Positions 1 to 6,863 of a DNA stretch of 64,000 nt are shown one piece after another; the stretch's first letter is position 1; the number at the start of each line of letters is the position of its first letter. The DNA lies in contig NZ_FWER01000007.1 in assembly GCF_900169785.1 (NCBI RefSeq), positions 1 through 64,000 of the forward strand. Direction: 5' to 3'. A model generated the notes under the pieces. It worked only from the letters and a program-made list of their open reading frames with translations. It did not search any database and was not told the DNA's origin. A program made the translations under genes and the position numbers. This DNA comes from Rhizobium sullae (lineage in GTDB: Bacteria; Pseudomonadota; Alphaproteobacteria; Rhizobiales; Rhizobiaceae).

Positions 1-214
1 ACCATCCGGGTGGCGTGCCAGGCGGCGCGGCGGGGAGCGGAACGACCGGCGGGTCGAGGCCCGCGGCCCGCTTCGCCCAGTAGCCGCGGGGCGGCGAGGG
101 CACCGCGAGGGTCCTGCAGACCCGGCGCAGGTAGGTGTCCGAGACCGACAGCCGGCGTGCGGCCCTCGTCGCCGGCTCCGACCAGACCAGCCGGTGGAGC
201 TCCTCGCGTGTCAC
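1..214 (-). CDS. Integrase-coupled protein with PPRGYWAK motif (partial)
   Basis: This gene runs off the left window edge; 71 codons are visible. It starts with GTG whose GTGA overlaps the TGA stop of the integrase, so the two are probably translationally coupled. The visible N-terminus (MTREELHRLVWSEP, then ARRLSVSDTYLRRVCRTL) looks like a short helix-turn-helix, followed by VPSPPRGYWAKRAAG and a proline-rich stretch. I recall this HTH plus PPRGYWAK pattern from uncharacterised proteins of mobile regions, but know no function for it. GC content is as high as in the integrase, so both belong to the same acquired segment. A transcription factor or recombination accessory role is only inference. 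Confidence 0.6.
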   Translation of the reverse strand, partial: MTREELHRLVWSEPATRAARRLSVSDTYLRRVCRTLAVPSPPRGYWAKRAAGLDPPVVPLPAAPPGTPPGW

Positions 215-1569
215 CGGCGGCGCTCCCGGCCGCGTTCAGTCGGGGCCGGCTTCCCTGCGCGGGAAGGAGGGGCGCCCGCGTTGCGCCCGGTATCGGCGAT
301 CGTCTCCCCCCACCGCGCCAGCGCCTCTTCGCGCTCGGGCAGGTATTCGTACAGGTCGTAGACGCGGTCCAGGCCCTGCTTCGCGTGTCCGAGGACGGCT
401 CTGGCAACCTCTTTTGGCACTTTCAGCCGCGAAAGGCCGGAGCGCACCGTGCGGCGGGTGTCCTCCAGCTCCCAGGGGGCCATTTCGGCGCCCGGCTTGG
501 CCTCGCGCAGCGCGGACAAAACCGCCCTCTTGAACGCCTGCACGGGGTGGGAGAAGTCCGCGATCGGGTTCCGGCCGTTGTCGACGCTGAACAGGCAGTC
601 GCCGTGCCCGGCCGGAAGGACGCGCAGCAGCGCCTGGAGCAGCTCCATCATCTGGTCGGACAGCGGCACGGCGTGGGCCCGCCCCGGCTTGTAGCGCGCC
701 GCAGGGATCGTCCACAGCCGCCCGGCCATGTCGATCTCGGAGCGCCGCATGCCGGCCACCTCGTTCTCCCGCTGGCCCGTCAGGATCATCGCCATGTAGA
801 AGGGACCGTAGGGGTAGGGCGTCGCCGCCGCCGCCGCCAGGTAGGCCGCCACCTCGTCGGCGCCGAGAACGCGGTCCCGCGTGTTGGGGCCGAGCTCGAG
901 CTTGATCGCCTCGAGGCTGGCGATCGGGCTGGTCGGCCCGAGATAGTAGTCGCGGCGCCGTTCGGGCGCGTGCGCCCAGGTGAAGAACGTCTTGACCCTG
1001 CGAAAAAGGTTGTACGCCGAGGTTGGCGCGGGACGGTCCCGGACCGCGGCGATCAGCGTGGAAACGTCCACGTCGTCGACCTCCGCGAGAGGCTTGCCGA
1101 TCCACGGATTCCGCTCGGGGTCGAGAAGCTCGCGCCGCATGTCTCCCTGGTCGCGCGCGGCTTGGCGGTTGTGTTTTCGGCCGGGTATGTGGGCGAGATA
1201 GTCCTCGAGCGCCAGCCCGAACGTGGCCCGCAGCCGCTGCGCGCGCTCCACCGCCAGCCTCGTCTCCTCCGCCCTCGGATCGAGGTGGCGGTCGATCCAG
1301 GCGTTCCAGCGTTCCGCCTTCGTCCTGGCCTCCGCCAGGGTCAATGCGTCCGCCGTCCTGACCTCCGGCGGGGTCGTCGGGTCATAGACGCCGAGCGTCA
1401 GGCGGGTGGGGTTGGGCGCCGCGCCCAGGCGGGCGACCAGCAGGAACACGATCCGTCTCGGGCCGACCCGCAGCCACAGGCGCGGGCAGCCGGGGTCGGG
1501 AACCTCATAGCGCCCCTTCCTCCGCAGGGCCTGGATGTACCTGTCGTCCAATGCGCGTTTCCTGGCCAT
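211..1569 (-). CDS. Tyrosine-type site-specific recombinase (P4-like integrase)
   Basis: A 452-residue phage/island integrase that would cut and rejoin DNA at att sites in a tRNA gene. The ATG at 1569 is chosen because GGAGG lies about 5 bases upstream; a longer open frame exists but has no ribosome site. The N-terminus resembles the arm-binding domain of P4-family integrases, and the C-terminal half holds the catalytic core: R267 in TGQREN, R372 in EDTRRT, H395 in LGHAK and the likely nucleophile Y404. The residue that is usually His before R372 is Glu369; relatives also vary here, so it need not be dead. Its base composition is far more GC-rich than the flanking chromosome. It lies beside a tRNA-Arg 3' fragment at 1735-1787, as expected for an integrase at an element end. 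Confidence 0.88.
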   Translation of the reverse strand: MARKRALDDRYIQALRRKGRYEVPDPGCPRLWLRVGPRRIVFLLVARLGAAPNPTRLTLGVYDPTTPPEVRTADALTLAEARTKAERWNAWIDRHLDPRAEETRLAVERAQRLRATFGLALEDYLAHIPGRKHNRQAARDQGDMRRELLDPERNPWIGKPLAEVDDVDVSTLIAAVRDRPAPTSAYNLFRRVKTFFTWAHAPERRRDYYLGPTSPIASLEAIKLELGPNTRDRVLGADEVAAYLAAAAATPYPYGPFYMAMILTGQRENEVAGMRRSEIDMAGRLWTIPAARYKPGRAHAVPLSDQMMELLQALLRVLPAGHGDCLFSVDNGRNPIADFSHPVQAFKRAVLSALREAKPGAEMAPWELEDTRRTVRSGLSRLKVPKEVARAVLGHAKQGLDRVYDLYEYLPEREEALARWGETIADTGRNAGAPPSRAGKPAPTERGRERRR

Positions 1570-1734
1570 GGATTCCTCCGCTCGATTCTGGGCGGCAGAC
1601 TGGTCAACATTGGCTTCGCGAAGGCGCAACCGTCTGAGCCCGTGGGCGGAATCATAGATCCGCCACTGAACAAAAGTCAATTATATCAGATACTTAGGAA
1701 CGCCCTGAAACGAAGGGAAACCCCGTCGGGCCTC

Positions 1735-1787
1735 GCACCTGCCTTCTAAGCAGGTGGTCACAGGTTCGAATCCTGTAGGGGTCGCCA
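1735..1787 (+). repeat. tRNA-Arg(UCU) 3' fragment, putative att site (copy 1)
   Basis: These 53 bases match the 3' half of a tRNA: anticodon stem CCTGC/GCAGG around the loop CTTCTAA (anticodon TCT), T arm ACAGG-TTCGAAT-CCTGT, and an acceptor strand ending in CCA. No D arm or 5' acceptor strand precedes it, so it is not a functional gene. Integrases of this type leave such a 3' copy at the far end of the element, which suggests that the intact tRNA lies to the left, outside the window. Confidence 0.75.
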
Positions 1788-2061
1788 ATCTTTTCAATGA
1801 CTTGCAGGCCGTATTCTGCCGCATTTTGGACCCCGTTTACGGTATTTTGCCACCAGTTACAAAATTTCGTCCTCAAGGCGTTCTTTCGTGTCGCGATTGT
1901 TGCGGTGAATTCGGATTGGTCCATCAGCGAGCCTCCGCTTCACACTTGGATTCGGATGGGCTTTACCAGCGGTTTAACGACCGGGGGCAGCAGAACTCGA
2001 CCGGCAGGGCTGTAGAGGTTCCGGTTCATCTACCTATGCCACACAGAAGTGGAATCTTGAG
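1788..2061. other. Non-coding stretch after the first att copy
   Basis: I see no convincing gene in these 274 bases. Short open frames exist in several phases, but none has a ribosome site plus recognisable protein sequence. It probably belongs to the remnant element bounded by the two tRNA fragments. Confidence 0.4.
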
Positions 2062-2327
2062 GTGGGGGAATTTAACGCGCCGCCGCCGCGCCCGTACATC
2101 TTGGGAAAATCGGTACCGTGGCGGCGCATGACCGATGCCGAGGCCGAAACGGTTGCCGCTGCCATGAATTTGGGTTCCCGCCCGTTGCGCAACATGACGC
2201 CGCGAGCGAGCTTAACTCAGGCGATGAGCTGTGGGGCGTCCTGAAGGGCATGCTTTCACAGCTCGTTCGCCTGCTCGGGCCGAAGAATTGCCGGCTCCCG
2301 ATACCTGAACTCTTCTGGCGGGCTTGA
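2062..2327 (+). pseudogene. Frameshifted remnant of a small protein
   Basis: Two overlapping reading frames appear to be halves of one protein. The first (from ATG 2062) reads PWRRMTDAEAETVAAAMN then SRPLRNM. The second, entered at about 2195-2200, continues DAASELNSGDELWGVLKG then LLGP. Joined across one frameshift they form a continuous, plausible helical protein of about 85 residues. I recall similar small proteins (WRRMTDAEAE, then a D-ELW/LF stretch) as uncharacterised ORFs in rhizobia, but cannot name a family. The decay fits its place between two att-like repeats. Confidence 0.38.
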
Positions 2328-2366
2328 TGCCATGCTAAATAGGTTCACGTGTCGGGGGATTTCAGG

Positions 2367-3074
2367 GTGAGGTTGCATATATTCGGCGATAGTCATTCCG
2401 CCTACTGCTTTGACGCGGTAGAGGATGCCTCGATCCACTGGATAGGGCCGGTGACCATGCACAGGATCGCGCGGGATGGTCCAGCGTTCGTTCGCGCCAT
2501 AACTCCCGACCTTTCCGGCCATGACGCTGTTGTTCTGATGTTCGGCGAAATCGACGTTCGCTGCCATTTGATCCCAGCTGCGGAAAAGTCCGGACGTAGC
2601 ATTCAGGCGGAGGCGCACAATCTAGCCACCCGATATCTGGCCAGGATGGCCGCCATGAAAGCCGATCTCGACGGCACGCAAATAGTCCTTGCGCAGCCGC
2701 CGTTTCCATCGGATCGCCGTCCAAACACTGAACTGCCGGCGTGTGGAACGCTTGACCAACGCATAGCGGCACACCGTGCCCTGTCTGCAGCGCTGCAGGA
2801 ACTGGCCGAAGCGGCCGGTCTGCTGTTCCTCCCGATGCCACCACGCTATGCGGACAGTCGCGGGGCGCTGCGCCGTATCTATTCCGACGACGGTGTTCAT
2901 ATGATGCCTTGCGAGGCCAAAGCCTATGTGAGTGCGTTGGCGTCCCTGCTTGGCCGTCCGCTGCGGTTCAGGGCATCGCCTTTAAGCGTACTGCTTCGAC
3001 GCTGGAATTATCTGTTCGGCGGAAACATTCGCCGCCGTGGTCTCCCGGTCACCAAGAAGCTCGAAAGTTGGTAG
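2367..3074 (+). CDS. SGNH/GDSL-like hydrolase family protein
   Basis: A 235-residue protein with the outline of the SGNH hydrolase fold. Block I is FGDSHS at the extreme N-terminus (nucleophile S9, with His in place of the Leu of GDSL), then MFGEIDVRCH in the middle where the family has its Gly/Asn oxyanion residues, and D175-GVH178 as the Asp-His pair. About 55 residues follow the His, with a basic C-terminus. No signal peptide is visible, so it is probably cytoplasmic. Such proteins often sit in polysaccharide loci and remove or transfer acyl groups; the substrate cannot be told. GTG 2367 is chosen because GGGGGA lies 7 bases upstream; an in-frame GTG at 2349 is possible. It lies between two tRNA-fragment repeats and so is probably acquired cargo. 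Confidence 0.65.
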   Translation: MRLHIFGDSHSAYCFDAVEDASIHWIGPVTMHRIARDGPAFVRAITPDLSGHDAVVLMFGEIDVRCHLIPAAEKSGRSIQAEAHNLATRYLARMAAMKADLDGTQIVLAQPPFPSDRRPNTELPACGTLDQRIAAHRALSAALQELAEAAGLLFLPMPPRYADSRGALRRIYSDDGVHMMPCEAKAYVSALASLLGRPLRFRASPLSVLLRRWNYLFGGNIRRRGLPVTKKLESW

Positions 3075-3155
3075 CGCCTTAGCCTCCAAAGAACCGCAAT
3101 GAGGCGCGCCCCGTAACCAGGCGTTTCTTCGCGCCCAATCTTAAGGGAATTCCCA

Positions 3156-3336
3156 ATGAATCGCGCAGCGTTCTACGCAAGCGTGCGCTCTCGCACGTCT
3201 GGTATCTTTGGCACGTCTTTATCTCAGGGGCAGGTGAATGGCTGCGAAGCCATCCTTGGCGATCAGGCACTCGCCTATATTTCTGGCGACCGCCTATCAC
3301 GAATCCGCCGTCTATTCTTCTCTCCTTCCGTACTAG
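3156..3336 (+). pseudogene. Lysozyme/chitinase-like (phage endolysin type) gene remnant
   Basis: The frame from ATG 3156 (ribosome site AAGGGA) reads MNRAAFYASVRS, then GTSLSQGQVNGCEAIL, which matches the start of rhizobial and phage lysozyme-like proteins as I recall them. A one-base shift near 3275-3283 moves the next conserved piece, LATAYHESAV, into another frame, where a TAG ends it at 3334-3336. The normal protein would continue for well over 100 residues, so this copy is frameshifted and truncated. It suggests that phage or phage-derived DNA once occupied this segment. Confidence 0.6.
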
Positions 3337-3430
3337 GCCGGAAACCGTTTACATCGTGGCAAGATTTCAATCATATTCGGGTCGCGTCTACAGTTTGAAA
3401 TAGCGAAAAGCCCTGAAAACGTTGGATTTG

Positions 3431-3483
3431 CTCCCTGCCTTCTAAGCACCTGGTCGCAGCTTCGAATCCTGCAGGGGTTGCCA
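3431..3483 (+). repeat. Degenerate tRNA-Arg(UCU) 3' fragment, putative att site (copy 2)
   Basis: A second copy of the tRNA 3' fragment, matching copy 1 (1735-1787) at about 44 of 53 positions over the same length and in the same orientation. The anticodon loop CTTCTAA and the T loop TTCGAAT are kept, and it ends in GCCA, but changes in the anticodon and T stems (GCACC, GCAGC) break base pairing. It is therefore an older, decayed att duplicate. The two copies bound a 1.6-kb segment. Confidence 0.7.
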
Positions 3484-3494
3484 CTTATCTGCTG

Positions 3495-3644
3495 TGTCCG
3501 ACCCGGAGATCGGGTATTCGGCTTTCGCCCCATCTTCTACGGTGATGCAGGGAGGTGCTGCGCTTCGAGCTGATGATAGAACGTGGTCTGTTCAAGCATT
3601 GCGGTGCTGAAGGACCCGACCTGGAACGTCGAGCGGGTCGGACA
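3495..3644. repeat. 150-bp segment bounded by 11-bp inverted repeats
   Basis: TGTCCGACCCG at 3495-3505 is repeated in exact inverted form at 3634-3644. The inside holds no gene that I recognise. It could be a miniature inverted-repeat element or an IS scar next to the att site; I see no clear target duplication. A separate perfect 9-bp hairpin (GCAACGCCT/AGGCGTTGC) lies just downstream at 3668-3691, before the nucleotidyltransferase gene, without a T tract. Confidence 0.35.
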
Positions 3645-3730
3645 TGCTTGATTTTAAGTGAAATTCGCAACGCCTACAGACAGGCGTTGCCAAATCTGGT
3701 CTCTGAATGATCTCCGATGATGGGGTTAGG

Positions 3731-4489
3731 ATGCCGAAGCAGATCGATGAAGCCTTGCGGATAACCAGTAGCGTCCTCTCAGCGCGATTTGATGTCTATT
3801 CTTTCGCCTTTGCTGCGGGCTCGATTATTCGCGGAGAGGGCACGGAAAACTCCGACATCGACCTGGTCGTCGTCTTCGATAAGCTTGATCGGGCATGGCG
3901 GGAGTCGTTCGTTGAAGACGGCATTCCCTTCGAAGCATTCGTTCATGATCCAGAGACGCTCAACTGGTTCTTCGAACGCGACCTTAAATCCGGCCATCCG
4001 ATCATCGTTCACATGGTGGCGTCCGGACGGATTATCGGGCCTGGCCAGGAAAATGGCCGGACGTGGCAAAGCCATGCCGCCCAGTTGCTGAAGGACGGCC
4101 CACCTGAGCTTGCCAGGCAGGAGCTTGATGCGCTCAAATATCAAATCACCGATCTGCTGGACGATCTTTGCGGTGAACGCAGCGGAGCTGAACTCCGTGC
4201 AATTGCGTCCCAGCTTTATCAGCCGCTTGCCGATCTGATGCTTCTTGGACGCGGCACTTGGTCCGGGAAAGGAAAATGGATTCCACGCCTTCTGAAGCAG
4301 CTCGACAACGAGTTGTTCGAGGCGTTCGACGCAGGTTTCAAGCATGCCGCTGAAGGGCGGCCTGGGGAACTTCTACGTTTGACCGAAGCAGAGCTGGCTC
4401 GCAAGGGTGGCCGGTATTTCGATGGAGATTGCCGCGAGGCGCCCCTGGATGCCCGCAAGACAAGTGCCGTGCCGGGATGGAGGATTTGA
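3731..4489 (+). CDS. Nucleotidyltransferase-fold protein
   Basis: A 252-residue protein with an N-terminal Pol-beta-type nucleotidyltransferase domain. The signature is G30-S31 followed by SDIDLVVVFD, with D42 and D44 as the metal-binding pair. The second half is alpha-helical, as in aminoglycoside-type nucleotidyltransferases, but I see no clear resistance-gene match and no HEPN RX4-6H motif. It would transfer a nucleotide to a small molecule or another acceptor; the substrate is unknown. ATG 3731 is preferred because GGGG lies 5 bases upstream; ATG 3707 is in frame but lacks a ribosome site. One base separates its stop from the HAD gene, so the two form a transcription unit beside the att sites. 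Confidence 0.72.
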   Translation: MPKQIDEALRITSSVLSARFDVYSFAFAAGSIIRGEGTENSDIDLVVVFDKLDRAWRESFVEDGIPFEAFVHDPETLNWFFERDLKSGHPIIVHMVASGRIIGPGQENGRTWQSHAAQLLKDGPPELARQELDALKYQITDLLDDLCGERSGAELRAIASQLYQPLADLMLLGRGTWSGKGKWIPRLLKQLDNELFEAFDAGFKHAAEGRPGELLRLTEAELARKGGRYFDGDCREAPLDARKTSAVPGWRI

Positions 4490-4490
4490 G

Positions 4491-5147
4491 ATGACGAAAA
4501 TCTTCTTTGATGTTGATGGTGTGCTTATCGATGGCTGGCATGCCGATCCGTTGCGCCGCAAACCCTGGGACGCGACGATTGAGGCTGATCTCGGTGTTGA
4601 CCGGGCGGCATTCGGCAATCTCTTCTTTGGACGCGCAGGCGGCCGTTCGAACGCGCTTATGGCTGAATGTATCTCCGGCAAACGCGATCTCGCGGAGGCG
4701 CTTGCCGAGGTTCTGCCGGAGGTTGGATATCACGGCGATGCGAAGGACTTCATGAGATATTGGTTCGAAAAGGATTCGAATCTCAACAGTGAGGTCTTTG
4801 ATCTGATTGAGGGCATAAGGAGCAGCGGCAGCGTTGTCGAACTCTACGTGGCAACCGGCCAGGAGCATCACCGGGCGCGATTTCTCTGGAACGAGCTCGG
4901 CTTTTCGAAGCTGTTCGACGGTATGTTCTACAGTGCAGAAATTCGATACCCGAAGAAGGACATCCGCTTTTTCGAGGCGATAAATTCCCGATTGAGCATC
5001 GGCGCCGGCGAGTGCCCGATATTTTTCGACGACCAGCCCGAAATCGTGGCCGTGGCGAGGCAGGCCGGTTGGGACGCAAATCCGTTCGCTTCCGCTTCCG
5101 ACGTTCGCCAGCATCCGCGGCTGCGCCATCTCTGGGCATCCGAGTGA
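4491..5147 (+). CDS. HAD-family hydrolase
   Basis: A 218-residue haloacid dehalogenase-like hydrolase. Motif I is FFDVDGV with D7 as the expected nucleophile and D9 as acid/base. The threonine-type motif II falls in YVATGQE, a lysine lies in YPKKD, and the acidic motif IV is FFDDQPE. The helical insert after motif I indicates a C1-type cap, so small phosphorylated metabolites are likely substrates. ATG 4491 follows GGATGGAGGA and starts one base after the nucleotidyltransferase stop. Co-expression suggests that the pair modifies and dephosphorylates related compounds, but that is inference. Confidence 0.78.
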   Translation: MTKIFFDVDGVLIDGWHADPLRRKPWDATIEADLGVDRAAFGNLFFGRAGGRSNALMAECISGKRDLAEALAEVLPEVGYHGDAKDFMRYWFEKDSNLNSEVFDLIEGIRSSGSVVELYVATGQEHHRARFLWNELGFSKLFDGMFYSAEIRYPKKDIRFFEAINSRLSIGAGECPIFFDDQPEIVAVARQAGWDANPFASASDVRQHPRLRHLWASE

Positions 5148-5221
5148 TCGCATGATGCGGGCCGCGTTTCCGCCCTGAACGCAGACGCTGTAGCTTACAG
5201 GGCGGCTAGCCGGCGTGCCCC

Positions 5222-5428
5222 TCAGTGGCTGCCGGCTTTCTTGCTGGCGAGCAGCATCACGTAATCCTCGGCGGCGTCCGCGAGCGCGAGCGCCACTTCG
5301 GCCGGCGTCCAGCCATGCTGTTGCAGGCGCTGGATCATGTCGAACATCGCAGCTTCGACTTCTGTCCGGCAGTTCAGAGGGCGCTCCGACCTGCCGTTTG
5401 CGCGCTGAGAACCGTGAATTTCCATCAT
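5222..5428 (-). CDS. Small conserved rhizobial protein, function unknown
   Basis: A 68-residue protein with no family that I can name. The C-terminal part is predicted helical and acidic (DMIQRLQQHGWTPAEVALALADAAEDYVMLL). The start is well supported: a run of five G lies about 8 bases before the ATG. The HGW-TPAEVA wording resembles small helical proteins that I recall from many rhizobia. It stands alone, converging on the HAD gene. Confidence 0.6.
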   Translation of the reverse strand: MMEIHGSQRANGRSERPLNCRTEVEAAMFDMIQRLQQHGWTPAEVALALADAAEDYVMLLASKKAGSH

Positions 5429-5612
5429 TTTTCTGCCCCCGTCCTTCGGCCCTCATTCTATCTCGGGCCTGATTTTAAGCAGAGAGCATCGCATAACTTC
5501 ACGCTGAAGCAAATGGATACCTAATCAAGAGTTAAAGCAGACCGTTGCACGACGTCATTTGACGCCATTTCGGCAAGCCGCGCTTTGGCGGGTTGGAACG
5601 CCGCCGCGACTT

Positions 5613-5903
5613 TCAGCGGTCGTCATCAAAGTCGAAAAACGGACGGTAGACGCGATTGGCGATCATCAGGCTGCGGTCGGGGCGGATGATGTAGGTCTCT
5701 TCGACCTCGCGGCCCCTGTTATCGTAAAATGTGTGAGGAAACGACGAGCCGATCGGCGATTTGGTCAGCTTCGTACGGGGCTGGCCGCTATAGGTGATGC
5801 TGCCGGGAATGGGCTCCAATCCTGGGCCGGAAATGTCTCCGCCGGCCGTGCAGCCTGCAATCAATGCGCCCATGACAAGAACTGCGGCGAATTCGGCTTT
5901 CAT
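5613..5903 (-). CDS. Small predicted lipoprotein
   Basis: A 96-residue protein with a lipoprotein signal: a short hydrophobic stretch followed by the lipobox LIAGC, so C18 would be lipidated after cleavage. The mature part is small and polar (RTKLTKSPIGSSFPHTFYDNRGREVEE) and ends in an acidic DFDDDR tail. ATG 5903 is chosen over an earlier ATG at 5915 because GGAG sits about 6 bases upstream. No catalytic motif is visible; its role is unknown. It is transcribed in the same direction as the aap genes but is separated from them by a strong terminator. Confidence 0.68.
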   Translation of the reverse strand: MKAEFAAVLVMGALIAGCTAGGDISGPGLEPIPGSITYSGQPRTKLTKSPIGSSFPHTFYDNRGREVEETYIIRPDRSLMIANRVYRPFFDFDDDR

Positions 5904-6025
5904 CGGGGGCTCCATGACATGGGTCGGCGATGCTATCTTAGATAGGTATGCGCCTTCACTTTTCTATGGCTGAACGCTGCCTGCTTCCGGAGGGCAGGCG
6001 ATGGTTTCGGGGGCAATAAATGAAA

Positions 6026-6062
6026 GAAGCCGCCGGAAGGTTTCTTCCGGCGGCTTTTCTTT
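6026..6062. terminator. Rho-independent terminator after aapP
   Basis: AAGCCGCCGGAAG (6027-6039), loop GTTT, and its exact complement (6044-6056) make a 13-bp stem with T-rich flanks on both sides. It closes the aap operon and could act in both directions. Confidence 0.85.
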
Positions 6063-6079
6063 AAAAAAGGTTCTTCAGC

Positions 6080-6847
6080 TCAGTGCAGGATCTGGCTGAG
6101 GAAGAGCTTGGTGCGCTCGTGCTGCGGATGGTCGAAGAATTCGGCGGGCGAGTTCTGTTCGACGATCTGGCCCTGGTCCATGAAGATGACGCGGTTGGCC
6201 ACCTGACGGGCAAAGCCCATTTCGTGGGTGACGCAGAGCATTGTCATGCCTTCTTCGGCAAGGCCCACCATCGTGTCCAGCACTTCCTTGATCATTTCCG
6301 GATCGAGCGCCGAGGTCGGCTCGTCGAACAGCATGATCTTCGGGTTCATGCAGAGCGAGCGGGCGATCGCCACACGCTGCTGCTGGCCGCCGGAAAGCTG
6401 GCCGGGATACTTATGCGCCTGTTCCGGGATCTTGACGCGCTTCAGGAAGTGCATGGCGACCTCTTCCGCCTGCTTCTTCGGCATCTTGCGCACCCAGATC
6501 GGCGCCAGCGTACAGTTTTCCAGGATCGTCAGATGCGGGAAGAGGTTGAAGTGCTGGAATACCATGCCGACTTCGCGGCGCACTTCGTCGATCTTCTTCA
6601 GATCGTTGGTGAGCTCCGTGCCATCGACGAGGATGTGGCCCTTCTGATGTTCTTCCAGGCGGTTGATGCAGCGGATCATCGTCGACTTGCCGGAGCCCGA
6701 CGGGCCCGCGATAACGATGCGCTCGCCGCGCATGACCTTGAGGTTGATGTCGCGCAGCACGTGAAAATCGCCGTACCACTTGTTCATGTTGATGATCTCG
6801 ACCGCCACATCCGTTGCGGAAACGGTCATTTTCTTGGGTTCAGCCAT
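6080..6847 (-). CDS. aapP: General L-amino acid ABC transporter, ATPase subunit
   Basis: A 255-residue ATPase that drives the broad-specificity amino-acid importer of rhizobia from the inner face of the cytoplasmic membrane. All ABC motifs are intact: Walker [10 protein letters not shown] at 48-56, Q-loop in [10 protein letters not shown] near 97-105, signature LSGGQQQ at 151-157, Walker B IMLFDEP at 171-177, and a switch His in CVTHE. It is the last gene of the aapJQMP operon, 16 bases after aapM, and ends just before a strong terminator. The family (HisP/GlnQ type) is certain; the aap assignment rests on the four-gene order and the divergent metC. Confidence 0.93.
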   Translation of the reverse strand: MAEPKKMTVSATDVAVEIINMNKWYGDFHVLRDINLKVMRGERIVIAGPSGSGKSTMIRCINRLEEHQKGHILVDGTELTNDLKKIDEVRREVGMVFQHFNLFPHLTILENCTLAPIWVRKMPKKQAEEVAMHFLKRVKIPEQAHKYPGQLSGGQQQRVAIARSLCMNPKIMLFDEPTSALDPEMIKEVLDTMVGLAEEGMTMLCVTHEMGFARQVANRVIFMDQGQIVEQNSPAEFFDHPQHERTKLFLSQILH

Positions 6848-6863
6848 GTTTATTCCCTCATTC

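Noticed and set aside
10..1749. Long open frame of 579 codons on the + strand
   Set aside because: It lies opposite the integrase in very GC-rich DNA, is dominated by Arg/Pro/Gly, and ends inside the tRNA fragment. The minus-strand frame has real integrase motifs and a ribosome site.
1694..1924. Minus-strand frame reading PYRIRTCDHLLRRQ
   Set aside because: This peptide is a well-known false translation of the antisense of a tRNA 3' half. The same artefact (CRIRSCDQVLRRQ) appears at 3333-3533 over the second fragment.
3668..3691. Perfect 9-bp hairpin as a terminator
   Set aside because: The stem is perfect, but no T tract follows on either strand and no gene ends nearby, so I do not call it a terminator.
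4338..5456. 372-codon minus-strand frame
   Set aside because: It is antisense to the nucleotidyltransferase and HAD genes, without domain signatures or a ribosome site.
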